Source: Fibrella aestuarina BUZ 2 | GTDB lineage: Bacteria; Bacteroidota; Bacteroidia; Cytophagales; Spirosomataceae | DNA: 64,000 nt | Assembly: GCF_000331105.1 (NCBI RefSeq) | Contig: NC_020054.1 | Coordinates: forward strand, 1,911,698-1,975,697 | Direction of reading: 5' to 3' | Part shown: piece by piece, positions 26,553 through 35,284 of the stretch | Numbering within the stretch: position 1 is the stretch's first letter | Layout: the number at the start of each line of letters is the position of its first letter | The notes under the pieces: model-generated | What the model saw: only the letters and a program-made list of their open reading frames with translations | Databases searched by the model: none | What the model was told of the DNA's origin: nothing | Program-made: the position numbers and the translations under genes

Positions 26553-27581
26553 TTATTTTATGGCTTGCGCAATGCGGCTCAGCGTGTCGGCCAGCGGGCG
26601 GTAGCGAAAGTCGATCGCTTTGGTGATCTGATCGCCGGGGTACGTATACCGATGGCTGGCGCTGAGGGCGGTTTCGCGCGTGATAAGCGGGGCGCGGCCC
26701 GTCAGCCACGATCGCACCGCTTCCACGCGCCAGAGCACGTTGGCCAGCCCCGGTGGCACCCGGCGGGTGGGAGGGCGTTTGCCCAGTGCCTGCGCCAGTT
26801 GGGTGAGGAAATCGTGGTACGGCATGGTGCCGGCGTTCAGGATAAACCGCTGATCCGTTAGCTCGCTATGCAGCAGCTTCACGAGGGCTTCGGCCACGTC
26901 GAGCACGTCGACGTAGTTGATGGTGCCGTCGGTATAGAACGGTGTTTCGTCGTAAGCGTATTTGATGAGTTGGGTGCTACTGCGGGTCCAGTCGCCCGCG
27001 CCCAGTACTACGCTGGGGTTGACGATCACCACGGGCAACCCTTCGGCGCTGCCCCGCCACACCTGCAATTCGGCCCGGTATTTAGTTTTGGCATAGGCCG
27101 AGTTGAGGGGCGATTCCTGCCATTTCTGCTCTTCGGTAATGACGATAGCTGACTCGCCGGTAGTAGTGACATCCGACTCACCTCCTTTCACCTCAGGCCG
27201 CCCGAGAGCCGCTACCGAACTCAGGTAAGCCAGCTTACGGACCCCCGCTTTTAAACAGACATTGACGACGTTGGCTGTGCCTTCTTCGTTCACCTGCTCC
27301 ATGCGGGCACGGTCTTTCGGCACGAACGACACAATGGCGGCGCAATGCACCACGTCGGCACCGGCCGTAATCGCCGCTTCGAGGGAGGGAATGTCGAGTA
27401 TGTCGCCCTCCTGCCAAGTTAGTTGGTCGGCTACGTCGGCGAGCAGCCCGTAGCCGTTGTCGGGCCGATACAGCGCCGCTACGGGGCGACCCAGCTTCAG
27501 CAAATAACGGACAATGTGTGAGCCAATCAGGCCCGTAGCACCGGTGACGAGGGTAGAGTTACGCGGTAACGATGAGGTCAT
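26553..27581 (-). CDS. NAD-dependent epimerase/dehydratase (extended SDR)
   Basis: Cytoplasmic oxidoreductase or epimerase of 342 residues. The N-terminal Rossmann motif is GATGLIGSHIVRYLLKLG (residues about 14-31), the catalytic tyrosine and lysine lie in SAYAKTKY near 166, and the conserved IVNPSVVLGAG follows. This arrangement matches the dihydroflavonol-4-reductase / nucleoside-diphosphate-sugar epimerase group of extended SDRs. The C-terminal third, which fixes substrate, is not diagnostic. It is a single-gene unit with more than 600 bases of non-coding sequence upstream. Confidence 0.85.
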   Translation of the reverse strand: MTSSLPRNSTLVTGATGLIGSHIVRYLLKLGRPVAALYRPDNGYGLLADVADQLTWQEGDILDIPSLEAAITAGADVVHCAAIVSFVPKDRARMEQVNEEGTANVVNVCLKAGVRKLAYLSSVAALGRPEVKGGESDVTTTGESAIVITEEQKWQESPLNSAYAKTKYRAELQVWRGSAEGLPVVIVNPSVVLGAGDWTRSSTQLIKYAYDETPFYTDGTINYVDVLDVAEALVKLLHSELTDQRFILNAGTMPYHDFLTQLAQALGKRPPTRRVPPGLANVLWRVEAVRSWLTGRAPLITRETALSASHRYTYPGDQITKAIDFRYRPLADTLSRIAQAIK

Positions 27582-28213
27582 TCAGCATGTATTCGATAGT
27601 AAGCAAACCTGTTGCCCGCCGAAGGTACGGCGGCTGGCTGAATGTACGAATACTGACCACGTAGCGCCGCCATCGTACTTACTCCAATACCACCCGTTTG
27701 GAGGCTACGCGCCCGGCTGATCGCGTTCTGAGCACATCCAGACCGGCCGGCACCACGTAGGCATCGAACGCAACAAGGTTGCTGCCCATGCGGAGCGAAC
27801 GTACCTGCCGACGTACCTGACTAGTGCTTGGTTGCACATCAGACAGACAGGCGCAAAGCCAGCCTGAGCCAGGGTATTGACTCTCAGGCGGAGGGTATCG
27901 GTCCAGGTACGTCCCTGTGATGGTTTAGGGAAGGTCCGTAAATGCCGACATCATAGCTTGCTGCACCTGGACGTTGAACTCATTGAGCAACACATCAGTG
28001 AGGACAGATTGTGGCGGGGCGAACTTCATTTTAGCTGGGTGCTCAAGGTAAATTTGGCCTAAGTGATGGTACGTTTTCGCGTCGCTGGATCAACCGTTTT
28101 TTAGCGTCCAGCATCCGCAACCTCCTAACCAATGAATCACATTCTTTGGTGGCAAGAAGACGGGTCGCTAGAAACTCGTCACCTCAAAAGCGTCTTTGCC
28201 GTAGCTTTGGCCC
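27582..28213. other. Long intergenic region with a possible gene remnant
   Basis: About 630 bases. It contains three copies of the 9-mer ACGTACCTG/CAGGTACGT (27799, 27811, 27904). On the minus strand a frame is open from about 27921 down to a TAA at 27679. Its end, from the ATG at 27789, reads like a protein tail (last residues VLRTRSAGRVASKRVVLE), while the part before it does not look coding. It could be the 3' scrap of a decayed gene. A 61-codon plus-strand frame at 27877-28062 has no supporting signal. Confidence 0.35.
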
Positions 28214-29491
28214 ATGATTTCATTAGACGTTACGTCGCTCGTTAAAACTATCGTTGCTGTTTTGTTGGCTGGCGCGGTGCTACTCGTGTGGTGGCAACGA
28301 AACCAGCTGATTCCGCTGCTCACGCCGCATGAACGCGCTGTTCGCTGGCTAAGTCTGGTCGGAACGCGTCTGCTGCCCTTCCTGATCATTTACGTGATTC
28401 TCGATCAGGAACCCCGCTCCGACGTCGCTTTTTTCTACGAACGGGCCGTTCCTGCGCTGGAGGGAAAGATGGTGTACCGCGATTTTCTGTCGTTTCACGC
28501 CCCGCTGTTTACATACCTCACCGTATTGCCACTGCTGATCTGGAACAACGCCCGGTCGATCATCCTGCTAATGGCAATTATGGAGTTCATTATCCTGAAT
28601 GCGACGTTCCAGTATGCCCGCCGCCGCGCCAAATATGACACAGGCAAGGCATTGCTGCGCTACGTACTCTATTACCTGCTGCCTATTCCGTTCATTGCCA
28701 TTGTGCTGAGCAGCGAGGAAGATATCTGGTTCTGGGGCTTCGGGCTGCTGTCGCTGGGGTTACTGGCGGGTGGTCTGAAAGCCGAAACGCGGGCGTTTGC
28801 TTACCGGGCGGGGCTTTTGTGGGGGCTGTCGATGATCGTAATCAAGTTTATGCTCATCGTGCTCATCATCCCGCTGTTTTTTCTCATCCGTCAGCGGCTG
28901 TGGTTCGTGCTGGGGCTGCTCACCATTGGCCTGCCCACCATCCTGATTCTGTATGGCCTGATGGGTGACAAATTCCTGATGCCGATTCAGCACTCGTCGT
29001 ACCCGATGGCCCCCAATTTCGCCAGCGTATTGCGTCCCGTACTGAACAGCCTCTTTGGCACTACCACCCTCACCAGCCTCAACTGGCTGGGGTTGCTGGG
29101 TACCATCGGCGGGGGCTCGTGGGTGGCGTGGCGGGCGCGGCACATCGGTTACGAGCGGGCCTTCGTCCCTTTTTTCTGCTTCCTGTTTACGCTATTCATG
29201 CTGCTGTTGCCCTCGTCGCCGGGCTATTACATCTTCGTACAGCTAGCCGCGCTTACGTTCTTTATACTCGATGATCAGCCCGACCACTGGCTGCGGATGG
29301 CGTTCCTGAACGTGCTGCTGACGGTGCAGCCAATCATCATGATCGTCTATGCCAACAACGCCCAGTACACGAATCTGTCGATGCTGAGCAACCCCGTTTT
29401 TCTGGCCGATTATGTCATTCAGGTGATTGAGGTAATCCTGCTTGTCTGGCTGACGCGCTTGAGCTACAACCGGCTGATGGCTCTACAATGA
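28214..29491 (+). CDS. Polytopic membrane protein, GT-C/mannosyltransferase-like
   Basis: Integral membrane protein of 425 residues with about ten hydrophobic segments. Between the first two large segments lies SDVAFFYERAVPALEGKMVY followed by RDFLSFHAPLFTYL. This pattern (acidic residue, G-x-x-x-Y-x-D-F, then P-L-F) is typical of GT-C glycosyltransferases that use polyprenyl-phosphate sugars, such as the DUF2029/GT87 and GT39-like groups. There is no cytoplasmic catalytic domain. The gene stands alone between an epimerase and an oxidoreductase, so acceptor and donor are unknown. Fold class is moderately sure; exact family is not. Confidence 0.6.
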   Translation: MISLDVTSLVKTIVAVLLAGAVLLVWWQRNQLIPLLTPHERAVRWLSLVGTRLLPFLIIYVILDQEPRSDVAFFYERAVPALEGKMVYRDFLSFHAPLFTYLTVLPLLIWNNARSIILLMAIMEFIILNATFQYARRRAKYDTGKALLRYVLYYLLPIPFIAIVLSSEEDIWFWGFGLLSLGLLAGGLKAETRAFAYRAGLLWGLSMIVIKFMLIVLIIPLFFLIRQRLWFVLGLLTIGLPTILILYGLMGDKFLMPIQHSSYPMAPNFASVLRPVLNSLFGTTTLTSLNWLGLLGTIGGGSWVAWRARHIGYERAFVPFFCFLFTLFMLLLPSSPGYYIFVQLAALTFFILDDQPDHWLRMAFLNVLLTVQPIIMIVYANNAQYTNLSMLSNPVFLADYVIQVIEVILLVWLTRLSYNRLMALQ

Positions 29492-29536
29492 CAACCCGGC
29501 GTCGCCTTCTGGGACCCATCGACCAAGGCAACCTGT

Positions 29537-30538
29537 TTACTTCATCGTCACCACAACTTTACCCTTGGCCCGGCCGCTTTCCACGTAGGCGAGGGCCTCG
29601 TTGGTCTGCGCAAACGGAAATACCTTGTCGACCACCGGTTTGAGGATTCCGGCTTCTACCAGTTTGCCGAGTTCGGCCAGTTGCGTTCCGTCGGCTCGCA
29701 TAAACAGGAATGAATAGTCGACACCAAGGTTGCGGGCTTTTCGGCGAATGCCGCTGCTGATCAGGGTTAACAAGAGCTTGACATACCAGGGGGCGCCCGT
29801 TTGTTTTGCCAGGTCAGCCGTTGGCGGGCCGGAGATGGAAACGACCTTACCCCCTCTTTTCAGAATGGTCAGCGATTTCTCGAGGGTGGGTTGGTCCTGG
29901 CTGTTCAGTACGGCATCGTAGCCCTGTAGAATCGTGTCGAAAGACTGGGTCTTGTAGTCGATGAGCACGTCGGCGCCCAGGTTTTTGAGCATTGCGAAAC
30001 TGCCAGCTCCGGCGGTAGTGGCAACAGTGGCACCCAGATGAGTCGCCAGTTGAATCGCGATGGTGCCAACACCACCCGAACCGGCCTGAATAAACACCTT
30101 CTGCCCTTTTCTCACCTGTAGCTGTTCCACCAAAGCCTGCCAAGCCGTCAGGGCTACCAGCGGTAACGAGGCCGCTTCGTCCATCGAGATGCTTTTGGGT
30201 TTGAGCGCCACATCCTTCTCGTCGATGGCGATCCGTTCGGCAAACGCTCCGATACGGCCATCCGACGGCCGGGAAAATACCTCATCGCCAACCTTGACTT
30301 TGGTTACGTTCGTTCCCACCTGGGTCACGATGCCCGCCACATCGTGACCCAGAATCAGGGGGAGTTTGTAGGGTAAAAGCTGCTTGAACTCGCCTGATTT
30401 TACTTTCGAATCCAGCAGATTCAGACCGGCGGCGTGGATCTCGACCAGCACGTCGTGGTCACGTAACGTTGGTTCAGGTACGTCGGTCAGCTGTAGGATT
30501 GCTTTCTTATCGTATTTGTTCAGAATGAAGGCCTTCAT
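29537..30538 (-). CDS. NADP-dependent medium-chain oxidoreductase (quinone reductase-like)
   Basis: Cytoplasmic enzyme of 333 residues from the zinc-independent MDR group. The GroES-like N-terminal domain includes LLDSKVKSGEF and PLILGHDVAGIVTQVG, and the cofactor Rossmann motif is QAGSGGVGTIAIQLATHLGA. The zinc ligands of alcohol dehydrogenases are absent, which supports an enone or quinone reductase. It is the last of a minus-strand run with an alpha/beta hydrolase, an SDR and a TetR regulator; short gaps (43 bases to the hydrolase) suggest one transcript handling a reactive carbonyl, inferred from context. Confidence 0.87.
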   Translation of the reverse strand: MKAFILNKYDKKAILQLTDVPEPTLRDHDVLVEIHAAGLNLLDSKVKSGEFKQLLPYKLPLILGHDVAGIVTQVGTNVTKVKVGDEVFSRPSDGRIGAFAERIAIDEKDVALKPKSISMDEAASLPLVALTAWQALVEQLQVRKGQKVFIQAGSGGVGTIAIQLATHLGATVATTAGAGSFAMLKNLGADVLIDYKTQSFDTILQGYDAVLNSQDQPTLEKSLTILKRGGKVVSISGPPTADLAKQTGAPWYVKLLLTLISSGIRRKARNLGVDYSFLFMRADGTQLAELGKLVEAGILKPVVDKVFPFAQTNEALAYVESGRAKGKVVVTMK

Positions 30539-30581
30539 CGTGATGATTGGTTGGTTGGCGGAAAGTGGTCAGGCGGCAGGA

Positions 30582-31427
30582 TCAGGCAGCGTAAAAGGCT
30601 AAGGCCCTTTTCACGAAGTCGTCGTGGTACTGAAAAATGCCGCCATGTCCGGCTTCCTCATAGATGTGCAATTGTGCGTTGGGAAACCGCTTGGCCAGGT
30701 CGTACGAATTTGGCGTCGGTACCATCCGGTCGTTATCACCATTGATCACCAACACGGGTTGGTCGAATACCGACAGATCGGCCGGCGACTCGTGCCCCCA
30801 GCGTTTAATCGCGTGCAGTTGCGCCTGCAAGGTCCCCAGCCCGACCGCACGATCACGATTGGCTGTTCGCTCCTTCAAGCGCGCTAAAAACTGGCGGGCG
30901 GCCAGTTTGCCGGTTTCTGTTGACGTAAAAAACAGGTAAAATTTCGGGTCGACGAACGTAACCAGCGCTTTGGCCATATCCCGGTAGGTCAGGCCAGGGA
31001 CATTGCTTATGCCCTCGCCCCCTCGGGGGCCGGTTCCGGCCAGAATAAGCCTACGCACCAGCGTGGGGTTCATGGCCATCAATTCCTGACTAATGAAACC
31101 ACCCAGCGAAAACGCCATGATGTCCACTTTTGTATACCCTAACGCCTTGATAAATGCCAATCCATCGGTCGCCATATCGGCAATAGATTGGGCATCTTTA
31201 CCCGATGATGTCCCTACGCCCCGATAATCGAACGAAATGATCTCGTGTTGGGTAGCCATACCATCCATGATTCGAGGGTCGGCGTTGTCCAGATTAGAGG
31301 CTAGGTGGCCAAAGTAGATAATCGGTATAGCCCGTTTGGGCCCGAGCCGGCGATAAGCGTACGTGACGCCATTATCAGCGGTAATAAACTGGGTGGGAAC
31401 CGTTGCGTAGGTTGGCTGGTGTGCCAT
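30582..31427 (-). CDS. Alpha/beta-hydrolase fold protein
   Basis: Cytoplasmic hydrolase of 281 residues. The nucleophile elbow is MAFSLGGFISQEL near residue 105, the acid lies in VLVINGDNDRMVPTPNS and the catalytic histidine in YEEAGHGGIFQYH near the C-terminus, a complete Ser-Asp-His triad. The SFDYRGVGTSSGKDAQSIAD segment is typical of the esterase/haloperoxidase-like group. Substrate is not evident. It sits between an SDR and an MDR oxidoreductase on the same strand, 43 and 58 bases apart, probably in the TetR-linked unit. Confidence 0.87.
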   Translation of the reverse strand: MAHQPTYATVPTQFITADNGVTYAYRRLGPKRAIPIIYFGHLASNLDNADPRIMDGMATQHEIISFDYRGVGTSSGKDAQSIADMATDGLAFIKALGYTKVDIMAFSLGGFISQELMAMNPTLVRRLILAGTGPRGGEGISNVPGLTYRDMAKALVTFVDPKFYLFFTSTETGKLAARQFLARLKERTANRDRAVGLGTLQAQLHAIKRWGHESPADLSVFDQPVLVINGDNDRMVPTPNSYDLAKRFPNAQLHIYEEAGHGGIFQYHDDFVKRALAFYAA

Positions 31428-31485
31428 CAGGGTCGTGTTTTGTCAGCCTTTGTCGGCTGGGTGAATGATAGGTAATTTGTGTAGG

Positions 31486-32211
31486 TTAGTGGCTGGCGGT
31501 TGAAAGCTGCTCGATTGCCTGATGAATCCGCTTCGTCTCACCAACCGGAACCTCGACCTGATCTTTCGCCAGCGCCCAAAACAGTTCGTCGGCGACTTCC
31601 GAAGCCGGAATCCCGTTGGCACCACCTATTTCGGCCGAGAAGTCGGTATTGACCAGTGGAGGATACACCTCGTAGATGGTTAGCTTGTCGTTGTCGGCAA
31701 ACGTATCGCGCAGGCCCTGTGTGTAGCTGTGCAACGCGGCTTTACTGGCCGAATACGTCGGCAGGAATTTGTTGCCCCGAAACGCCGCGATCGAGCTTAT
31801 GTTCACGATAGCCGCCTCCGCCTGGTTCAGCAACTGAGGCAATACCAGCGCGGTGAAGTGAATGACGCTCAGGTAGTTCGTGTTCATCTCCTGATAGGCT
31901 TTTCCGGCAGCATCGTTTGTGCTGTCGCTGAGGTCATTCATAAACGCCGCCCCTGCATTGTTAATAACGATGTTGACGTCCGGGTGCTGGGCGGCCAGTT
32001 GCTGCGCGATGCGAATACGATCGGCTTCCAGAGAAAGGTCGCCTTGAATGGCTACCGCGTTTTGGATTTCCCCGAGGGCCTTTTGCAGCCGTTCTGCGCT
32101 GCGCCCGTTGATAATGACGCTGTTGCCGGCTTCGCTTAGTCTTTTGGCAATCGCCAGGCCGATGCCGGCGCTACCTCCGCTGATAAATACGGTATTTCCT
32201 GAGGTTTTCAT
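31486..32211 (-). CDS. SDR-family oxidoreductase (DltE-like)
   Basis: Classical short-chain dehydrogenase of about 241 residues. The start at 32211 (MKTSGNTVFISGG) is preferred over the ATG at 32271, whose added residues look non-coding. Cofactor motif SGGSAGIGLAIAKRL lies near residue 10, NNAG near 85, and the catalytic YSASKAALHSY near 150. The segment IVNISSIAAFRGNKFLPT supplies the active-site serine. The upstream gap holds a 17-bp inverted repeat (32289-32332) that looks like an operator, between this gene and the TetR gene on the same strand. Confidence 0.88.
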   Translation of the reverse strand: MKTSGNTVFISGGSAGIGLAIAKRLSEAGNSVIINGRSAERLQKALGEIQNAVAIQGDLSLEADRIRIAQQLAAQHPDVNIVINNAGAAFMNDLSDSTNDAAGKAYQEMNTNYLSVIHFTALVLPQLLNQAEAAIVNISSIAAFRGNKFLPTYSASKAALHSYTQGLRDTFADNDKLTIYEVYPPLVNTDFSAEIGGANGIPASEVADELFWALAKDQVEVPVGETKRIHQAIEQLSTASH

Positions 32212-32288
32212 TGGTTGGTTTGAGTTAAAATTAGTGATATGAACAGGGTGATTTAGAGTTGATCGCCCCAAAAAGCATCTTATTTTAT

Positions 32289-32337
32289 ACCATTTAGTCT
32301 ATTTTGAGTCAATTTAAAATAGACTAAATGGTCTATT
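32289..32337. promoter_or_regulatory. Candidate TetR operator (inverted repeat) upstream of the SDR gene
   Basis: ACCATTTAGTCTATTTT (32289-32305) and AAAATAGACTAAATGGT (32316-32332) are exact inverse copies around a 10-nt spacer. The right copy extends into AATAGACTAAATGGTCTATT (32318-32337), itself a palindrome with TAGAC/GTCTA half-sites. It lies between the TetR gene (stop 32353) and the SDR start (32211). Terminator function is less likely because the arms are AT-rich. Confidence 0.6.
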
Positions 32338-32352
32338 TCAGGGCAAAAAAAA

Positions 32353-32943
32353 TTAGGTTTTGTATTGGTCGAGTTCGTCTTTCAGGCTTTTGATCAGGGT
32401 GTGCATCGGTTTGATGGTGTCCATCGTTCGGCACATCATCAAGCCACCTTCAATGGCTGCAACCAGTTTAAAGGCCATCACCGGCGCATTCAGCCTGCTC
32501 GAAAATTCGCCATTTCGGATGCCCTCTTCGAACAGATAGGTCAGTTCCTGTTGGCCAGCCCGCATAACAGCCGCCACTTTTTCTTTGACGGCCGGGTAAT
32601 GATCGTCTGCTTCGACGGCCGTGTTGAAAATAGGGCATCCGCCTGGAATATGCGTGTGAATGGGGTCTTTGTAAAAATCCAGAAAGGCAAAGAGCTTTGC
32701 TCTGACCGTCTTGCCACCGGCCACGGCCACTCGCATTTTGTCGGTGATCTTTTGGAGCGAAAGGGCAATAACCTGTTCAGAAAGATCCTCTTTACTCTGG
32801 AAGTGCCCGTACAGGCAACCCTTTGTCAGTTTGGTAGCCGCCAGCACGTCATCGATACTAACACCCGCTATCCCTTTTGTATTGTAAAGGGGAACAGCCG
32901 TTTCCAGAATGAATTGCTTGGTCTTTTCTGCCTTCGTTAGCAT
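32353..32943 (-). CDS. TetR/AcrR-family transcriptional regulator (A)
   Basis: DNA-binding regulator of 196 residues. The N-terminal helix-turn-helix is typical: FILETAVPLYNTKGIAGVSI then DDVLAATKLTKGCLYGHFQS. The ligand domain contains GGCPIFNTAVEADDHYP, a motif seen in the LmrA/YxaF-like subgroup, and ends with a long helix. It is followed on the same strand by the SDR, hydrolase and MDR genes, and a palindromic element separates it from the SDR, so it most likely represses that unit and is released by a small hydrophobic ligand (inference). Confidence 0.9.
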   Translation of the reverse strand: MLTKAEKTKQFILETAVPLYNTKGIAGVSIDDVLAATKLTKGCLYGHFQSKEDLSEQVIALSLQKITDKMRVAVAGGKTVRAKLFAFLDFYKDPIHTHIPGGCPIFNTAVEADDHYPAVKEKVAAVMRAGQQELTYLFEEGIRNGEFSSRLNAPVMAFKLVAAIEGGLMMCRTMDTIKPMHTLIKSLKDELDQYKT

Positions 32944-33082
32944 CGCCTTGTAGATCGTGCTGCAAATGTACTAAAAGGTATATTTTTCAAGCAAGAGAAA
33001 TCGCTTATTTTTTTGTCGACCCATTTGAGGGCCTATACCAAGCGTATCTGAGTCGACTAGTCACGCGCTGCTTGCGACGCAG

Positions 33083-33116
33083 GAACGGGTAGGCCGGGCA
33101 ACGGGCCTACCCGTTC
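33083..33116 (-). terminator. Stem-loop after the second SDR gene
   Basis: GAACGGGTAGGCC (33083-33095) and GGCCTACCCGTTC (33104-33116) form a perfect 13-bp GC-rich stem with an 8-nt loop, downstream of the SDR stop at 33158. No T-run follows on either strand. Confidence 0.5.
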
Positions 33117-33157
33117 ATGAGCGTTCATCCGCGCCTGGCGTTGCTGGTACACCAAAC

Positions 33158-34003
33158 TTAGGCCTGATAACCCTTCTCGACCACGCGCTTGACAAGGCCA
33201 TGAAACCACCTGAGTGGCAACACCCGGCGCATGAACAGCAGGGCGCGGGTCTGGCTGTTGCCGCTTACGTAACGCAGCCGGTCCGATGGGTCGTTGGCGG
33301 CGTCGAACAGCGTTTTGGCGACCACCTCCGGGCCGGGGGCATCGGCGCCCGCCTGCTGGGAGTTGGCCATCGTGACGGCAACGTACCTGTCGTAATCGGT
33401 GAGGCCCGGTTGGGTCAGCACGTCCTGCGAGCGGTCGTAGAAATCGGTTTTGATGGCGCCCGGCTCAATATTCTTCACCCGAATGTTAAAGGGTTTCAGC
33501 TCAAATGACAGCGCTTCGGTAAAGCCTTCTACCGCCCATTTTGTGCCATGGTAGATACTATAGATCGGAAACGTAATCAACCCCCCCATCGACGTGACGG
33601 TCAGAATACTACCCCCGCGCCGTTCCCGGAAATAAGGCAGTATCTCCCGAATGACGTTCATAACACCGAACACGTTGGTGTCGAACTGCTGCTGAATCTG
33701 AGCGGGGGTAGCCGCCTCAAACGGCCCGACGGCCCCGTACCCCGCGTTATTGATGATGACATCGATGCCACCAAACGCCGCGCGTGCATCGGCAATTGCC
33801 TGCCGGATCGAGGCTGTGTCCTGCACATCGAGCCGGAAAAGCTGTACGTTGGGCAACGTACCCAGCGAGTCGGCGCCCCGGTTCGCTTCTTTTTCGGGCG
33901 AGCGCATGGTAGCCGCTACATTCCAGCCTTGTTGCGCAAAATATCGGACGCTTGCCCGGCCGATGCCCGACGACGTACCCGTGATCAATACGGTCTTTTT
34001 CAT
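33158..34003 (-). CDS. SDR-family oxidoreductase
   Basis: Classical short-chain dehydrogenase of 281 residues. N-terminal cofactor motif ITGTSSGIGRASVRYFAQQG, NNAGYG near 90, active-site serine in ILTVTSMGGLITFPIYS and the YHGTKWAVEGFTEALSFEL catalytic tyrosine-lysine motif. The C-terminal extension with FMRRVLPLRWFHGLVKR is hydrophobic and basic and may contact the membrane, as in retinol-dehydrogenase-like SDRs. A TetR gene begins upstream on the same strand, 73 bases away (stop 34077), which suggests local control. Substrate unknown. Confidence 0.88.
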   Translation of the reverse strand: MKKTVLITGTSSGIGRASVRYFAQQGWNVAATMRSPEKEANRGADSLGTLPNVQLFRLDVQDTASIRQAIADARAAFGGIDVIINNAGYGAVGPFEAATPAQIQQQFDTNVFGVMNVIREILPYFRERRGGSILTVTSMGGLITFPIYSIYHGTKWAVEGFTEALSFELKPFNIRVKNIEPGAIKTDFYDRSQDVLTQPGLTDYDRYVAVTMANSQQAGADAPGPEVVAKTLFDAANDPSDRLRYVSGNSQTRALLFMRRVLPLRWFHGLVKRVVEKGYQA

Positions 34004-34076
34004 GATGTATACTGATTATTTATTCATTTTTAGGAGTAAAAAATAGGCCGACTTATCGACCCTAAGCACTAGCTGA

Positions 34077-34655
34077 TTACTGTTTTATACCGTCCCAGAG
34101 CACCGAAAAAGTGGCGTCCCAGTCGGCGTCAGTAAACGGTTTGCCTGTGTAAAGTGGTTGCTTGGCGGCTTCGTTGAGCAGCCCACAAACCAGCGTAACG
34201 AGCAGATCGGGGTCGAGGTCTTTGATGACCGTTTCGGCCTGCCCGCGTCGGATGACGTCGTAGATCGGTTGCAAAGCAGTCGTCTCGGCGGTTTGGGTCT
34301 GATCGGTCTCTACATAAAAAGGCGACCGATAATACTGCTCAAAAAAGGCGTTAAACTCTGGTCGATTTATGTTCTCATTCAAATAGTTGCGGGCTATTTT
34401 CTGCACTTGAATCCGGACTGGGTCCGATTCGGTGACCCCGGCGGTAAGGTCGCGCCACGCCAATCGAACGAGATATACGTACAGGCGACTGATCAGCGCG
34501 GGCTTATCGGCAAAGTAGATATAGACCGTGCCCGTAGCTACCCCGGCTTCCCGAGCCAGGTCCGCCATTTTAAGGCCCGCCAAACCCGTTTGGGCAATTA
34601 GCCGCAAGGCCGTTTCCAGAATTAGAATCTCTTTCGCCTCGTCTTTCGTACGCAT
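34077..34655 (-). CDS. TetR/AcrR-family transcriptional regulator (B)
   Basis: About 192 residues; the start at 34655 (MRTKDEAKEILILETALRLI) is preferred over an ATG eight codons upstream. The helix-turn-helix reads GLKMADLAREAGVATGTVYI YFADKPALISRLY. The ligand domain is not diagnostic. A perfect palindrome (34685-34702) lies 30 bases upstream of the start, as expected for an autoregulated TetR gene. The SDR downstream on the same strand is the likely target, giving a regulator-enzyme pair like the one at 31.5-32.9 kb. Confidence 0.9.
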   Translation of the reverse strand: MRTKDEAKEILILETALRLIAQTGLAGLKMADLAREAGVATGTVYIYFADKPALISRLYVYLVRLAWRDLTAGVTESDPVRIQVQKIARNYLNENINRPEFNAFFEQYYRSPFYVETDQTQTAETTALQPIYDVIRRGQAETVIKDLDPDLLVTLVCGLLNEAAKQPLYTGKPFTDADWDATFSVLWDGIKQ

Positions 34656-34684
34656 CGCTTTATGAACTTGACAGGGCAAAATTG

Positions 34685-34702
34685 AGTGAATAAAAATTCA
34701 CT
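34685..34702. promoter_or_regulatory. Candidate operator of TetR regulator B
   Basis: AGTGAATAAAAATTCACT is a perfect inverted repeat (7-bp arms, AAAA centre) 30 bases before the regulator start. Size and position suit an autorepression site. Confidence 0.55.
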
Positions 34703-34745
34703 TACGAGTAAAAATGAAAAAATAATCAGCTTAGGTTCTGCCAAC

Positions 34746-35201
34746 TTATGGCGTAGAACCCATTTCGTCAAAGTGGCTATCTGGCTTCCAGACGAATTTG
34801 TGGCTTGTCCAGACAAGTCCCAGCCGTTCATAGAACGCGTGGGTACGTTGCCGCTTTCGGTTCGAGGTCACTTCGAGGTGAACCCAGCCTGCCTGCCGGG
34901 CTTCATCCATAAACCACTCGATCAGCTGCTGACCAACGCCCTGGCTGCGGTAGTCGGGCCGGACGTACAGCTCCTGAATCTCGGCTACCGGCCCGGCGTG
35001 GTGAAGCAGCAACTGCACATGGCAACTGGCAAACCCCACCGGTACGTTGTCCGCTTCGGCAAGCACGTACCTGACGGCCGAGTTGCTCAGGTTAGCGTGG
35101 TAAATACGCTCGAAGGCCGGGTAGGGGAGGGTGGTTTCCTCCAGGTCACACAGGCTTTCATACACGAAGGGCAGGTCGTCGGAGGTTGCGGGGCGGAGCA
35201 T
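34746..35201 (-). CDS. GNAT-family N-acetyltransferase
   Basis: Acetyl-CoA-dependent acyltransferase of about 151 residues. The start at 35201 (MLRPATSDDLPFVYESL) fits the family's N-terminal strand; an ATG at 35258 lies inside an inverted repeat. The acetyl-CoA motif A is IQELYVRPDYRSQGVGQQLI, followed by HLEVTSNRKRQRTHAFYERL for motif B. This resembles the PhnO/AAC-like general acetyltransferases; acceptor unknown. It is separated from the RraA-like gene by a stem-loop and seems to be its own unit. Confidence 0.87.
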   Translation of the reverse strand: MLRPATSDDLPFVYESLCDLEETTLPYPAFERIYHANLSNSAVRYVLAEADNVPVGFASCHVQLLLHHAGPVAEIQELYVRPDYRSQGVGQQLIEWFMDEARQAGWVHLEVTSNRKRQRTHAFYERLGLVWTSHKFVWKPDSHFDEMGSTP

Positions 35202-35207
35202 GGTAAA

Positions 35208-35265
35208 CGATAAAATGGGCGCTGTCAACTCACCCGTTGGTGCCTTAACAACACCCATTTTATCG
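35208..35265. terminator. Inverted repeat between the RraA-like and GNAT genes
   Basis: CGATAAAATGGG (35208-35219) and CCCATTTTATCG (35254-35265) are perfect inverse copies, with a 34-nt loop containing weaker complementarity. It fills most of the gap between the RraA-like stop (35285) and the GNAT start (35201). No T-run follows on the minus strand. Confidence 0.45.
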
Positions 35266-35284
35266 TATTCTTTTCTGATCGTCG

